64,000 bases of DNA from Combretum micranthum (Eukaryota; Streptophyta; Magnoliopsida; Myrtales; Combretaceae), in assembly GCA_024138025.1 (NCBI GenBank), contig JAMXBD010000430.1:124001-188000 (forward strand), given 5' to 3'. The notes beneath the pieces are model-generated. The model saw only the letters and a list, made by a program, of their open reading frames with translations, was not told the DNA's origin and did not search any database. The position numbers were made by a program, and so were the translations under genes. Each line of letters opens with the position of its first letter. Position 1 is the stretch's first letter. Below are positions 23,900-36,005 of this stretch, one piece after another.

Positions 23900-26240
23900 A
23901 TAAGCTTAGAGATATCCTTGGTCTATACTATTACGTTTCAAAACAAGGTCTTGCTTTTTCTTTTTTTCAAGAAAACAAAATGGAATAGTCTATCATCCTA
24001 GTCATCCCACTTATCCAGGAATGCTTCCCAATCAGTACTATAACCCATGTCATCATAGTATTCATCATCATTGATACTTGTAGAGGAAAAAGTGAGCTAG
24101 GGGCCTAGTACACAACAACATAAACAAATATTAGATGACACACAATCCTAACTAACGCAATGTAAGAAACAATAAAATTATTTATCTTTATTTAAGTAAA
24201 ACATTTCAAACTTCAATACTCAAACTCTGATTTCAACCTTAGGAATCTGAGGGTCCTGAATAACAACAGCTAATCATGAGGTTGATATAACCAGTCCGAA
24301 TACTTATATCTCTTACATAACTTTACAATCAATAATCTCATTTATGATTCACAACCGTTACTCAATTTTACTTAACTTATTCCATAATATCACCTAATTT
24401 AACTGTGCCCATAAACGTGAACTAAATCATACTATTTCAGAATAAGCAAATATTACAACGATATCGTTTCTCTATCAATTATTTACCGAGCTACTTATGA
24501 AAGTCATTACATCATGATAGGGGTGCCTTAAACACCTAATCTATCATGTCAACTCTTTAACAGGGTTGCTACTTCCTAGACTGATTTCAACAGTACACGC
24601 ACAAACAATTCACACAAAATTTTAAGCCAATCTTTAGTTAAATTTGATTTAATAATGTCTAACCTATCACTCAACAAATAAGTTATTACGTACCTAGATA
24701 ATCAGAACTATCAGGTAAATGACCTGTATTCAAACTCGATTGAATGCAAAAATCTGTCAAAGAATCATTTTATATAAAACATCATTAATTCATAATTAAA
24801 CATTAAATCATTTCGCCTTCATCAAACTCAATAAAATATCAAACTGTCATAACTTCACATTCACATATGTATTTGTACTTACATATCTCATTTCATTATT
24901 CATTTATATATTTATTATTTTATTTTACATTTTTTATATGAACAATATCAAGGGTCTGTCATGCCCATAACAAAGACCGTGATGTTTATCGCAACACCAT
25001 CACAACTATGATCTTAGCCGTGGTATATCTCACTGCCTTGTCACACCTATATTAGGAGATCATACCCCCTATAATGGCTGTGTTGTAGGCGTAATGATGG
25101 ATATGCCCATAATAGCTTTATTTAAATTTGTCCAAAAATCATCCAAGAAGATAATGGCCTTTGTAACGACCATAATCTAGACTATGCCTTTTAAGAAAAA
25201 GACGTTAAAGGAGATCACTAGCTTGGTAACGGCGTGATCAAGCTTTAAATATCACACAATGGAGATAATAGCCCTTGTAATGGCATGATTAAGGCCGTTT
25301 CATGTTTTAAAAATGAACCAAGAAGATCATGGGCCTCATAACGGCCATGGCCTTAAGGAAAACATACTTTCAAGGAGATAACGGCTCGAAAACGCTTGTT
25401 ATGAACAAGGTATTGGTCCTTTGATACTTATTTAAAAAATTTCGAAGTTCTATACCCTAACTCTTTTCTAAAACCTTACTTGTTTATGGAAATATATCAA
25501 AACTAAACTAAATCACAATACCAAACATCATCAAGTTATCTTGCACTCACATGCTCATTTCACATATATGCATAATAACTCTAACCTAAAACATAAATCC
25601 ATCATTCATGCTTGTAGAAGTCTACTATGACTCTAATCATTTCAGTTCTACTCATTTATTACTAACAACATCAATACATGCATCAACTCATCATAAACTC
25701 AAAATTCATTTATTTAAACACCCAAGGTACATGTGCCTATTTGTATATCTATTTAATTTACATGCTATCAAACCATTTACTTATCTAAAACACCAAAGTT
25801 TTACTCCTATTTAACAATTAACATCAACTAAAAACTATAATTTAACATAATTTACAAGAAACCACTTTACTTACTTTTATGGCTACTAGAATCAATTAAG
25901 CCTCTGTTGCTTCTTTCTTAACTTAAATTATTGCTCCTACTTGTTCCTTTGATTAGTTTTTTGTTTAAAAACTAGTGGGTAAGATTTAAAAGAAATTTTG
26001 AAGTGTAATTTAGGGCTTGTTTTTATTTAGAAGGATGAAGAAGATGGAGAGAATGAGACGATAGTTTTGGGTTGATATTTTTGTTGCTTTTTTTACTTTT
26101 GGACATGTTTAGAAGCTTATAGAAGATGCATGGGCTTGGGCTTTGGTATTGTGTGTGGGCTTGAGTTTGATTTAAAAAGAAGATGGGCTTTGGTGCTTTT
26201 CCTAAAAATTTTTTGCAGCTAAGAAATCTCCTAATTATCA
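23900..26240 (-). repeat. Degenerate LTR-like tract with about 55-65-bp tandem units
   Basis: Between about 25067 and 25410 a phrase like AAGGAGATNATNGCCTTGTAACGGC recurs at roughly 25146, 25209, 25260, 25319 and 25373. Repeats of this kind (GGCC/TAACGG phrases) occur in LTRs of some Ty3-type elements. A shared phrase (CCTAGTACACA) links 24099 to the remnant near 8737. On the minus strand, 24090-24001 is open and very acidic, ends in a stop, and contains the phrase TDWEAFLDKWDD; its identity is unknown. LTR borders and a target duplication could not be found. Confidence 0.35.
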
Positions 26241-27690
26241 CAAAATAAAATACATCATATTATTTCCCATAGAATTCCATATATATTACTAAAATCACTT
26301 AACTTCACCAACACACATATAATTCAATTATAAGATATTCCTATACTAATAATTTATCATACCATCGAATCAAATTATAATAACTTAACTATAACAATTT
26401 AAATCACAAAATCATCAATCAAGTATATGTAAAAATGAATTTAGTAGGTTTAACTTAGATTATTTCAAATAGTTTGAATCCTATATTCAAACTATGAGTT
26501 AGATCTCCAATTCTAAATTTGTGGTTTTGAACCTCACATTTAAAAAAAATGTTAGTATTATTTTCCGCTTTTTTGCTATTTTGCTTGAATAAAATAATAA
26601 AAAATACTAAAATTATTAAAAATGTACTTCTTTTACAAATTAAGGATGTGAACGCTTCGGCTTAAAAATTCAAAAAATAAATACACATGGATCTCCCATA
26701 AGAGTGCATTTACGGTTTACACTAAAAATAATTTCATGTTTGGATAAATCAATCCATCAATATATCAGTTACATTTTGCAACCAACATTATATATTCATT
26801 TCCTATGGAATAAAAAAAAAAAAAACCCTCATATATTCATTTCAATGCTATGGCATACAAAACTTAGAGCATGGTTTGGTTCCACCTAGTACACTCCAAT
26901 CTTCAAAAAAAATTATTAAACAATTTTTATGGCCTGGAATCTACAGATATAATTATAAAAATAAAAGCTCCAAGCACCATTACTTAGCAACTCCCCAATT
27001 TTAACTTGCACATATATATCCTGATAAATATCAATTATACTTACTTACATAAATAAATTTTTAAAGTAGCTAGCATTGTCAGATTAAGTGTTGAAAAATT
27101 AATAGTACTTTATTTTATTATATATATATTAGATATCACATATAATAGTTATTCAAACCTTTCTCGTTTCCTTATTTAATAGTTGCGCTTCCCTTGTCAA
27201 TAGGAAAATAATCAAAAAACCTTAGATGCACAACAGTTTCAGCAAAAAAAAAAAAGTGAGAAAGAGAGTTTACCAAAGATCTCAAGAAGTAAAGAGAATC
27301 TGGTATGAAAAAGGTTTTGAAAACAATGCCAATATGAAAAATACCTCCTGCCTTTCATTGCTTAGATTGCAATCAAAGTACAATCGAATGTCTTTTTTAC
27401 AAAGAGAGCTAACGTTCACGTCAATCTTTCAGATATAGCAAATTTCAGACACAGAATACTATTAACTCTGAACTAGACTTCCCACCGCAACCAACTATGA
27501 AAGTATCATTTCAACTAGAAAAAAGAAAAAAAAAAAATTGTACTAAACCACATTTTATCCAACTTGTAATGTATAAGAAATAAAACAACTAACATTCTTC
27601 TTTCTTTAGCTGAATGTGAATATATTCCTTCTGTTTGATAGCTAAATGCATTGAAAGTACATGAATTATACCATATATTTTGAGCAAAGA
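26241..27690. other. AT-rich spacer and upstream region of the TRM-like gene
   Basis: No other gene was seen. The first kilobase is low-complexity. The 5' region of the next gene presumably lies within the last few hundred bases, but I cannot point to a convincing TATA box. Confidence 0.4.
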
Positions 27691-27692
27691 AT

Positions 27693-30600
27693 ATGGCAAA
27701 GAGATCGGATTTCGCGCAGAAGCTGTTAGATGATCTTCGCTTGAGGAAACAGCGGTTGGCCGTGTCTCAGAACACTAGTCATCCGCACTCTAGGGGTGGT
27801 AATGGAGGCAAGTCTTTTCATTTTGATTCAGTTATTGATATGTACTCTTTTAATGCTTAGCATAAAACCATGATATGTTGTTTGATAAATGAGATAATGA
27901 CCAAACCATGCAACACTTTAATGAATTCTCCAGCTTCTTATCCTATGTTTAGTATCCCTAACAATTTTTTTATTCTACTTGACAAATTTTTGTTATTACA
28001 TATTAGGGAGCTGTTTTCCAATTATATGATAGCATTGGTATCCTGGTTTTCACCATAATGATGGAAACTTTTTTCATTTAAGTTCTCCCAGCCGCGGTCC
28101 AACATCGGAATGATTCATTAGTAGGTGTGATGCTTTCAGTAGCTGAACCATTTTGGTTTTAAATTCATCTGTTTGGTTTAAATCAGCATTGAAGAACATA
28201 TGCTTTGCTGATCTGTAAATGTTTCAAGATATGTGAACAAGCAAAAGGCCATTCAATGAGAATTAAGGGATTAGTTCAATTTTAAATGCCTTTGTCTCAA
28301 ATCCTCGAGACTTACAATTATAGAGACTCAATCAATTACCATTTGAGCTCCACAGGAGAAAAAAGTAGGTAGCCCTGATTGTATGTTATAGCATATGCAA
28401 TTTCAATAGAATTTATGTCAAGTAGTAGAAATTTACTCACATGTGATTTATCTTCCACATATGAGCCTGGATATCATGTGTTGAAAGATTGATTAATGAA
28501 AGTTGTACATGAAAACTAGGTGCACCTACCTATTTATCCTGTATCACAACAGACAGCTAACAACGTAAGAAGTGGCAACTAGCCATTACCTGTGTTCTTA
28601 ATTCATGTTTATGTGCAGATGTATATTCCTACTCAAAGCAAACACATAGAGGATCAACGGAGCGCGGAATGGTAAGTGAATAAAATTATCATAGAGGACA
28701 ATGCACAGCGCAGAATTTTTTTTTTTTTTTTCATGTCAATGATAATGGAAAATATCATTAGCTTAAATTATGTGAACAATCTGCAGGCTCCTTCAAGAAC
28801 TGGGAGTAGTCTTGGTAAATCGGGGAGAACTCACAAATCACGTCCCAGTGGAGAAGCTTCAAAACAGATGGTTACTTTCGGGAACTCTCAAGCCCCGGAC
28901 CAAATAAAAGACCTGTCTATGGCTCTGGCGTTTGCAATTCAAAATGGGGGAAAGCTCCAAAGAGTTGATTCTTCCGGTGGTGGCTCTGTGCTAACTTTCT
29001 TGCATCAAGTAGGTAAGGGATCAGCACAAGTAGGGAAAATGGAAAAAAGAAGCGGCACAAACATGTATCTACCAAATGGACGGGTACCTACCATATCTCA
29101 GATCCATATCAAAGAAATATCCAAGGGTGCAGAGAAACTGAATCGAATTCTAAGAGCTCTCTCCAATGGCTTAAACTTTGATCAGTACTCTGTAGAAATC
29201 GGGAAAGAACTGTTGAAAGGTGCTATAGATCTACAAGAGTCTTTACGTATGCTTTTAAACCTGGAAGAAGCATCAGAATACAAGGCCAGTCCCCAGCAGA
29301 AGAATCGATTAGTCCTGCTTGATGACGATGAAGATGATGACGACGTAGCAAAAAGTAATGTACAGAATCAAAATTGCCCTGCCTGTATTCTCCTTTGATA
29401 AGCCTGGAAAGCATCCCCGCGATGAACCAGTTAGGACCTATCAGAAGCAATTTCCAGCTTACCTTACAATGCACATGGTGCTGATGCTAACGTCCAAGAG
29501 CGAAGAGTTGGTAGTGCAACACCGGTTTCTCACAGGCGATCCATGACTTACAGCTTTGAAATTAGAACTCCATCTCAATTTGAACAAAAAAGTGCATCCA
29601 ATTCATCACAGCCAAACAAGAGAAGGGCAGAATGTCCAATGTTATTGCCAAATTAATGGGATTAGAAGAACTTCCAGAAAACTCAGATTCAAAGAAGAAA
29701 AAAGAAACAGATAAGAGTTCAAAACAGGCATTGGATCGAAAGGTTCCAAAGAAAACTGCACAGACAAGTAGAAAGAATGCAGATCTGAAGAGTAAAGACG
29801 ACATTAACTTAGTGGTACCATCTATAAAGCACAAGGTTACTGAGCATTATAGAACCGCCGAACCTCAGAAGAAATCTGTTCCTCCTACTAGGAGTCTGAG
29901 GTTGTGAATACGATGAAACACCTCCTTGGAAGAACCCTGAAAGCTTGAAGTTAGTGATCGGTACGAAAAATGCCAATTATGACTCGAAGGAGCATATCAA
30001 TCAGTCGAGCCAGAGGCCTGGAAGCCCAAAGATCTCGGTGGAGACTCAGAGAAAACGTGATGACGGACTGCTGAGAGAACAGAATGGTACAGGAAGGGAT
30101 GTCAAAGGAATTTTGTATGGCAATGATCCACAGCAAATTACACTAAAAAGACAGAGAAAATTAGAAGCTGGTACCACCATGCAAGATAAAAGAGGATTGA
30201 AGCAGAGCAAGCTTGATATGGAAAAAAGAGCAACTAAAATCTTTCCAAGCAATCCCCAGACGACCAAAAGCAGCATCGGATTTGAGCAATCATACATGCA
30301 GCAAAGGCCAGAGCTGCCCGATGAGAAGCGCCCTGAGATACAGCCAAATCAACAAAGCTCAAAACATAAGGGCAATCGAATGATTTCAAACGATCTACCT
30401 AAGCCTGTGAATGCAGGAAACTTCCAAAGAAAGCATTCCTACATGGAACAGCCTCTCCATAGAAAGCACATTACACAAGAAGCTATTCCTCTCGCACGGT
30501 CTAAAGAGCTCTCAGAGGGAAAGAACCACCAAATCCCTGACATAAAGAAGGTAAAATCTCAACTGAAAGTGAGAACAATGAATTCACGGGCCATGGAAGA

Positions 30601-32617
30601 GAAAGGAATCAAGACATCAGCTCTCCAAGAAAGCAAAGTCATGGAAGAGAATTACAGTGACATGATGCCTCATGATGCCACTGAAATGATAAAGAAAGAA
30701 AATGGAGCTTTAGGAGGAATTGAAAGTCCATTAGGTCAAGATTATTTCTCACAAGATGTCAAGCGGACAAGGAACAGCAAAGTCATTAACTCTGGAGGTG
30801 AACAACCGCAGACCAGAATTTCAACAGGCAATAAGACAAGCATTCCAAGAACTGCAAATGGCAAAAAGCTGGAAGCGAACTCTGAGGAGATAAATATGGT
30901 GCCAGAATGGTTGGATGGAACTGATGAGGACATTCCTGCCCGCGATCCTCATGGCGACGAATGCCAAGACATGAAAGAAACACGAAATCGAGCTACAAAC
31001 CGCTTAGTAAGCCAATAAGCTACTTGCACTCTTTTTACTATACTAAACTCTTTCTGGGTGATTCATATATCTTTATATACATAGAATCTTACCAAAGTAT
31101 TGGTTTTGTCAGCAATGAAAAAGGTCTATGATCTTTAAATTAGTAAAACGTTCTTACCTTGACGGTATCATTGCTTCAAAATCTTGTGTTTGACTTTGTT
31201 TGCTCTACATTGCAGGGTCAGATGCATCTGTTCCAGAAAATGACAATCGGAGCATTGAAGCAGTTCATATCAAAAGAGATGGATCTTCCAAACCACCAAA
31301 AATGGATTTGAATCATGGTAAAATTTGCTTACTAGTTTTCGCCACAAGAGAATATAAAGATGTTGCGAATATCAAATACTTATTTAACCAAACGACTATT
31401 TTTATATGGAGATACATATAACTTTCAACTAGAAAGATCTAGAGCATGATCTTTATGTTTGCTGATTATGGCTATTCCTTCAGTGTATGAGTCTTGACTA
31501 GTCCTTGCAAGTTGCAGCAACCATCTTCTTAATAGACAGTAGTATTATTTTCGTTGCCATGTTAGTAAGAAACACAGTCAAGTAATAATAAAATTATGAG
31601 CCCACTCGATATTTACAAACTTAAACTCTTAGATCAGTTAATTTTTCTACTAAGTGTATCATGAATAAAGCCAGAGGTCAGATTTCAACCCGTTTAAAGT
31701 TATCCATTTGATAACCTAATAAAAAATCTTGGTCCATTTATTAGCTTAATATTTACAAACTTAAACTTTTAGATCGGCTAATTTTTATACTAAGTGTATC
31801 GTGGTACTAAAGTCAGAGGTCAGATTTCACCCTGCTTTAAGTTATCCATTAAATAGCCGAATCAATTGTCTCAGTCCGCAAGCAAGAAGTGTTAAGTAAT
31901 AATAAATATAAAAGCATACACCAGATTTGCAGTTTTAAGCTTTTTATATCAGCTAATGCAATGCTGAAACAATGACTAATTAAGCTGATAATATTATCGG
32001 TGCAGGAATGACAGAGGAAATGCAATCTTTATCTCATCCTTGCCAAAGGGAGAGCCAGAACCAGCCAACAGCGACAGTTAAAGAGCCACTAACAGAATGC
32101 CAAAAGAACCTTAAGAAAATCTTGACAAAAAGCCAAGTATTCCTTAACACGGCAGAAGCACTCTTCAAGCTCAACATTCCTGCTGAAGTACTGCATTGTG
32201 ATGGCCAAAATTCTCTAGAAAACGACAGCAAGCTCACACTAGACTGCGGGTACGAGATAATGAGAAGAAAAGGGAAAAGGCAAGAGCTCAGTGTCCACCC
32301 CCTGATGAAGGTATCCGTTAGTTTCACCAAAGTGAAGACATTTGATGACTTGGTTAAGCAGTTGGATAGAAGCTTTGAGCTATTGGAACTATATGGAAGA
32401 AATGGCATTCCTGAATGTGAAGCTGAAGACTACCTTCCTAGGATGCTGGAGACCGATGTCCATGTGGGCGATCCTGACTTGAACTGTATGTGGGATATAG
32501 GATGGAATGATAGGGTTTGCATTTTTTGAGAAAGATGATGTTGTGAGAGATGTGGAGAAACAGATGATCAGTGGACTCATAGATGAGATGACAGTAGATC
32601 TTTTGTGTGTAACATAA
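27693..32617 (+). CDS. TRM/LONGIFOLIA-superfamily protein (DUF3741 and DUF4378), frame breaks
   Basis: TRM-type proteins are plant-specific, and several recruit TON1/PP2A complexes to cortical microtubules; this member's role is not established. Exons: 27693-27807 (or -27798), 28619-28671, 28787-31006, 31216-31317 and 32006-32617. The start is a KRSDFAQKLLDDLR box. Exon 3 holds ALAFAIQNGGKLQ, an ISKGAEKLNRIL helix and an acidic run; it then carries NVIAKLMGLEELP, the VARLMGLE-type motif, near 29635. Exon 5 carries the C-terminal DUF4378 region (DDLVKQLDRSFELLELYG to GLIDEMTVDLL). The frame slips by one base near 29355, 29463, 29625 and 29903, and in a T6 run at 32522-32527, where a stop follows at once; one more shift is needed to join exon 3 to exon 4. 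All located slips fall at runs of 2-6 identical bases and the codons on either side stay protein-like. Assembly error or a young pseudogene are both possible. Confidence 0.75.
31609..31875. repeat. Tandem duplication of about 140 bp in intron 4 of the TRM-like gene
   Basis: A unit starting ATATTTACAAACTTAAAC at 31609 starts again at 31749 and stays similar through a shared phrase (CAGAGGTCAGATTTCA). The two copies differ at several positions. Confidence 0.8.
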
Positions 32618-32699
32618 AGACACATTTTTCAGCCATGTTGTTTTCGTATGGTCACTTTGTTTGGTGTTTTTTTTTTTTTTTTGCCTTTTCATTTTCTTC

Positions 32700-33190
32700 T
32701 TAACTTAATTTTTTGCCACCATGAAGATGGCTTGTGTTTCAGTTTGATCTATGCACCTAAGTTCAAGTGGGCTGCTGCATTGTTTTGTAATTTGTAAATA
32801 TCTGTGAGGATTTTTCACTTGTAATTCAAGATGGATGTGTTTTATTCTAGTAGTTATGGTTTATTGTGATTCTTTGCAAGTGAAGTGTTTCCATTTTCAT
32901 TCCATTCCTGTATGAAGTCATCTTTCAAGTGTCTAGATGCAAACATGCACGAGTCTACTAGGGCTGAGGCGTTTTGCACTTCAACTATAATTGTTTGTAT
33001 CGCTAGCTAGATCACAGTATATTGAACATAGGTAATTATACAAGAGATTAAGGTTTGTAATCTTAGTATATAAACATACATATACCGTAATATATAATAG
33101 CGAATCCCTCGATCACAAGAGCATGGGATTGGAAAAACAATCAAGAAATGTTGCTACTAATAAATTTTTTGTAAGAATATCTATTAAGGA
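32700..33190. other. 3' flank of the TRM-like gene
   Basis: It contains the presumed 3' untranslated sequence, T-rich near 32670-32690. No other gene was seen. Confidence 0.4.
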
Positions 33191-33413
33191 CAGCATCACA
33201 ATCATCTAATCTAAAAGTTTAAGCTCGAAATATGATGTGCGCTATTATATTTATTATTTAACATCCCTTGCTTGTGGTCCGGACTTTGATGTTGACTAAG
33301 GTAACTTAATTTTACCTCTTGCTTTGATATGATATTAAAGTTAACATCACAACCTTCTAATCTTAAAATTTAAACTTGTAGATATAATATGTGCTATTAT
33401 ATTTATTATTTAA
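33191..33413. repeat. Two diverged copies of a 70-bp unit
   Basis: The segment starting CATCACAATCATCTAATCT near 33193 recurs near 33343 with changes; both end in GCTATTATATTTATTATTTAA. The spacing is about 150 bases. Confidence 0.7.
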
Positions 33414-35385
33414 TAATACCCATACATTAGTGATGGTGATGGATGAAAATGCAGCGAAAAAAGGACCTAACCAAAAATAATCATTTTACACGTAAAGAAA
33501 TAATCAATATTTTAACATATTTGTACAATTATATCGAATGAGGCCATGAATAGGTAGTTGGCTCCAAGGTTGTTATAGCACAAGATAATGGGACACAGGA
33601 TTTAGACCCTTACCTCACAAGCGAGATGAGAAATCTTTACTATAAAATATGCTAGAGCTCGGTATTCATTTTTGTGAAACTTTTCAATGTGGCAGGCTGT
33701 TTCTTAGAGGACCAATAAGGCGATTTTGCAGAAGAAAAATAGCAAGCTTTATGGTGGATTGACAAGTGTTTGGGCAACCAATCGGTCTAATTAAGATACT
33801 TGATGTGCAAATATTGGGTAGACTCAGACCCACAAGAAGAGTGCTGCGATAATATCATAGAACTCATCTTGCTACCTGCACGTGATTTCCATCAGGCGGG
33901 TGCATGTATTGATTCAATTAAATTGAGCACAAACTTGATGCATGATTGGGTAATAGTGACGTAATGCAACGCACCCACCGTCTTACGTTAGGCGAAAGAG
34001 TTGGACGATCAGGAAGAATCATAGACACAAAGATGGCCCGACGGTATAAAGTGGTCTCAATAGGCTTCAAGATATGAATGTGATGACAGTTGAAGAGATG
34101 GACGTGGTGATGCTTGAAGAGACCGGGAGCAAATTGTCATTAGGTCAAATGGATACCCTAATATCCAATTTAGCATGAAAGGATGAATCTGGAATAGGAT
34201 TTTGATTTCGTGTTTCATTCTTATTTTTACGTTTGGATGCTTTTTTAAATTGCAAAGTGCGATTCCCAAGAATCAATTATTCAAATTTTGAGAAGGAATT
34301 TGATTCCGCACTTGAAAAGTAGAATCGTAATTCTATTCTATCTTTTCCAATGACTACTATTAAAGTTATCTTTTTTTATCCCCTATTCACAATTCTTACT
34401 AAAGATATTTTTGACACATTCATGGCAATTCCATTTCATTCCATGATGTGTCTTTGGATTTAACGTTCTGCCATTCATTTCATTCCATAGCAAATACAAA
34501 TGTAATAGGAAAAATAAGAGGCTATCAAGATTCTCCATAGCAAATAACATGAGAGAATATAGATATATTAAGAGAAGAGATAAAAAATATTATTAATCAC
34601 AACAATGTCATCAATTTAAAGAGAAGGACAAAGTATTAAACTCTTAAGAGAAAACAAACATAGATGTGTCGACTTTCTTTTGTCTTGCCCTAGAGGTTCC
34701 CTTATTGTAATAGCTTGTCATGCACTATACAAAAGGCTGAGATTAACCCTATTGTTATTCAAAAACTTCAAGTATGGTGCACGAATCACATCTACACATC
34801 TTATGATTTCAAGGTCTAATATAACTCTAAATCGAACTAGACCAAATCACAGAATGGGTTCTATTGTGTTTTTGTTTGTTTCTTGATTTGATTCAAAACG
34901 GGACAAATCATTCAAGGTTTGGTTCAAGGTCTTGTCAAGGTGAATTGCTTGAATTTAAATGGAACCAATTCATATATATATATGTATATATATAATTGTT
35001 GCCTCTCATCTCACATCTCGGTTTACACAATATACCCTTTTGGTTTTACCATTAATCATCATCCCTTATCTCTGAAAAATACTTAAGTATATTCACTATC
35101 ATTTATGATGCAATGTTACTTTTATAGTATGTAAATGATTTTAATTCTTTTTTACCTTTTTTTCAATTTAAATATTATTTTTTTCAGTTGAAAGCCTAGA
35201 TGAGCACTAGTATTACTATCTAGAGTAAGATGCTTTTAAAAGTGATTTAATTCAAATCAAATCAAATGATTTTAGAGGTTTGATAAGAACAAGAATAACA
35301 AAAAGGACCTGAATAAATTAATTTTGGATACTATACACCAAAATTAGATTCAACTAGCCTTTGCCAAAAATAAATTAACAAGAGG
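33414..35385. other. Gene-free DNA, possible MITE at about 34160-34505
   Basis: No gene was recognised. Between 34180 and 34505, phrases GGAATAGGATTTTGATT and CATTTCATTCCA face each other across an AT-rich centre, as in a decayed foldback element; no target duplication was found. A TA/GTATA repeat lies at about 34973-34994. Confidence 0.3.
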
Positions 35386-36005
35386 AGTGTAGATGGTGGG
35401 TCCTTGCTGATAGTGGTCACGCATGCATCGCGTGGATCTCACACCTCGCATGTGACTTTAAAGTGCTATCGAGGAAATGACACTTGATGATGGAATGGCT
35501 TGAAAGGAATGACAGGGAAGAAGGAACAGATAGTCTCAATGTCTTAAATGCACAAGTGATAGGCAAGGGAGCTTGAGTGAATCTCGCGTGCCAACTTTAT
35601 AGTTCTTGAGCAGTTAAGTAGAAATCGCTTGAGTTGTCTTATTTAATCTTTTTGAGCAAAGCCTCCTCTATAGAATGTTGGTTGTCTTCTCTTCCTAAAA
35701 GTTCTGAAATGAGGAGGAGCAGAGTCACCGAGTATTTATAGGCACTTAACGTGGATGATGACCATTATATCACCTTAGTGATTGACGGATGAAATGGAGT
35801 AAGATCAGTTTATGATTATCCTGAATGAGCTCCTCATGAGCCAAGGCCAATAGTTATTTCCCGTGTGCATGAGCCTTCTTGAGAAATGTTGGATGTGGCG
35901 GATCGGTCCAACGATTCATGTTCCGAGCCTACCAAGCTAAATCTCCCTAAGTCATCCCAATAAATGAACCGGACTCGTCAAGCACTGTCACCTAGCCCAT
36001 GAATC
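35386..36005 (-). repeat. LTR-like fragment with core promoter signals
   Basis: The minus strand carries CTATAAATACTCGG (complement of about 35732-35745), a TATA box with the spacing and GC-richer setting typical of plant LTRs, followed by CTCCTC-rich leader-like sequence. Base composition changes sharply against the AT-rich flanks. Ends and target duplication were not found. Confidence 0.35.

Noticed and set aside
24920..25420. CRISPR-like spacing of repeats
   Set aside because: The units are diverged throughout with no unique spacers, in a plant genome; they are degenerate tandem repeats.
29945..31018. Independent gene starting at 29945
   Set aside because: It is the continuation of exon 3 of the TRM-like gene in a shifted frame; the codons before it also fit the family.
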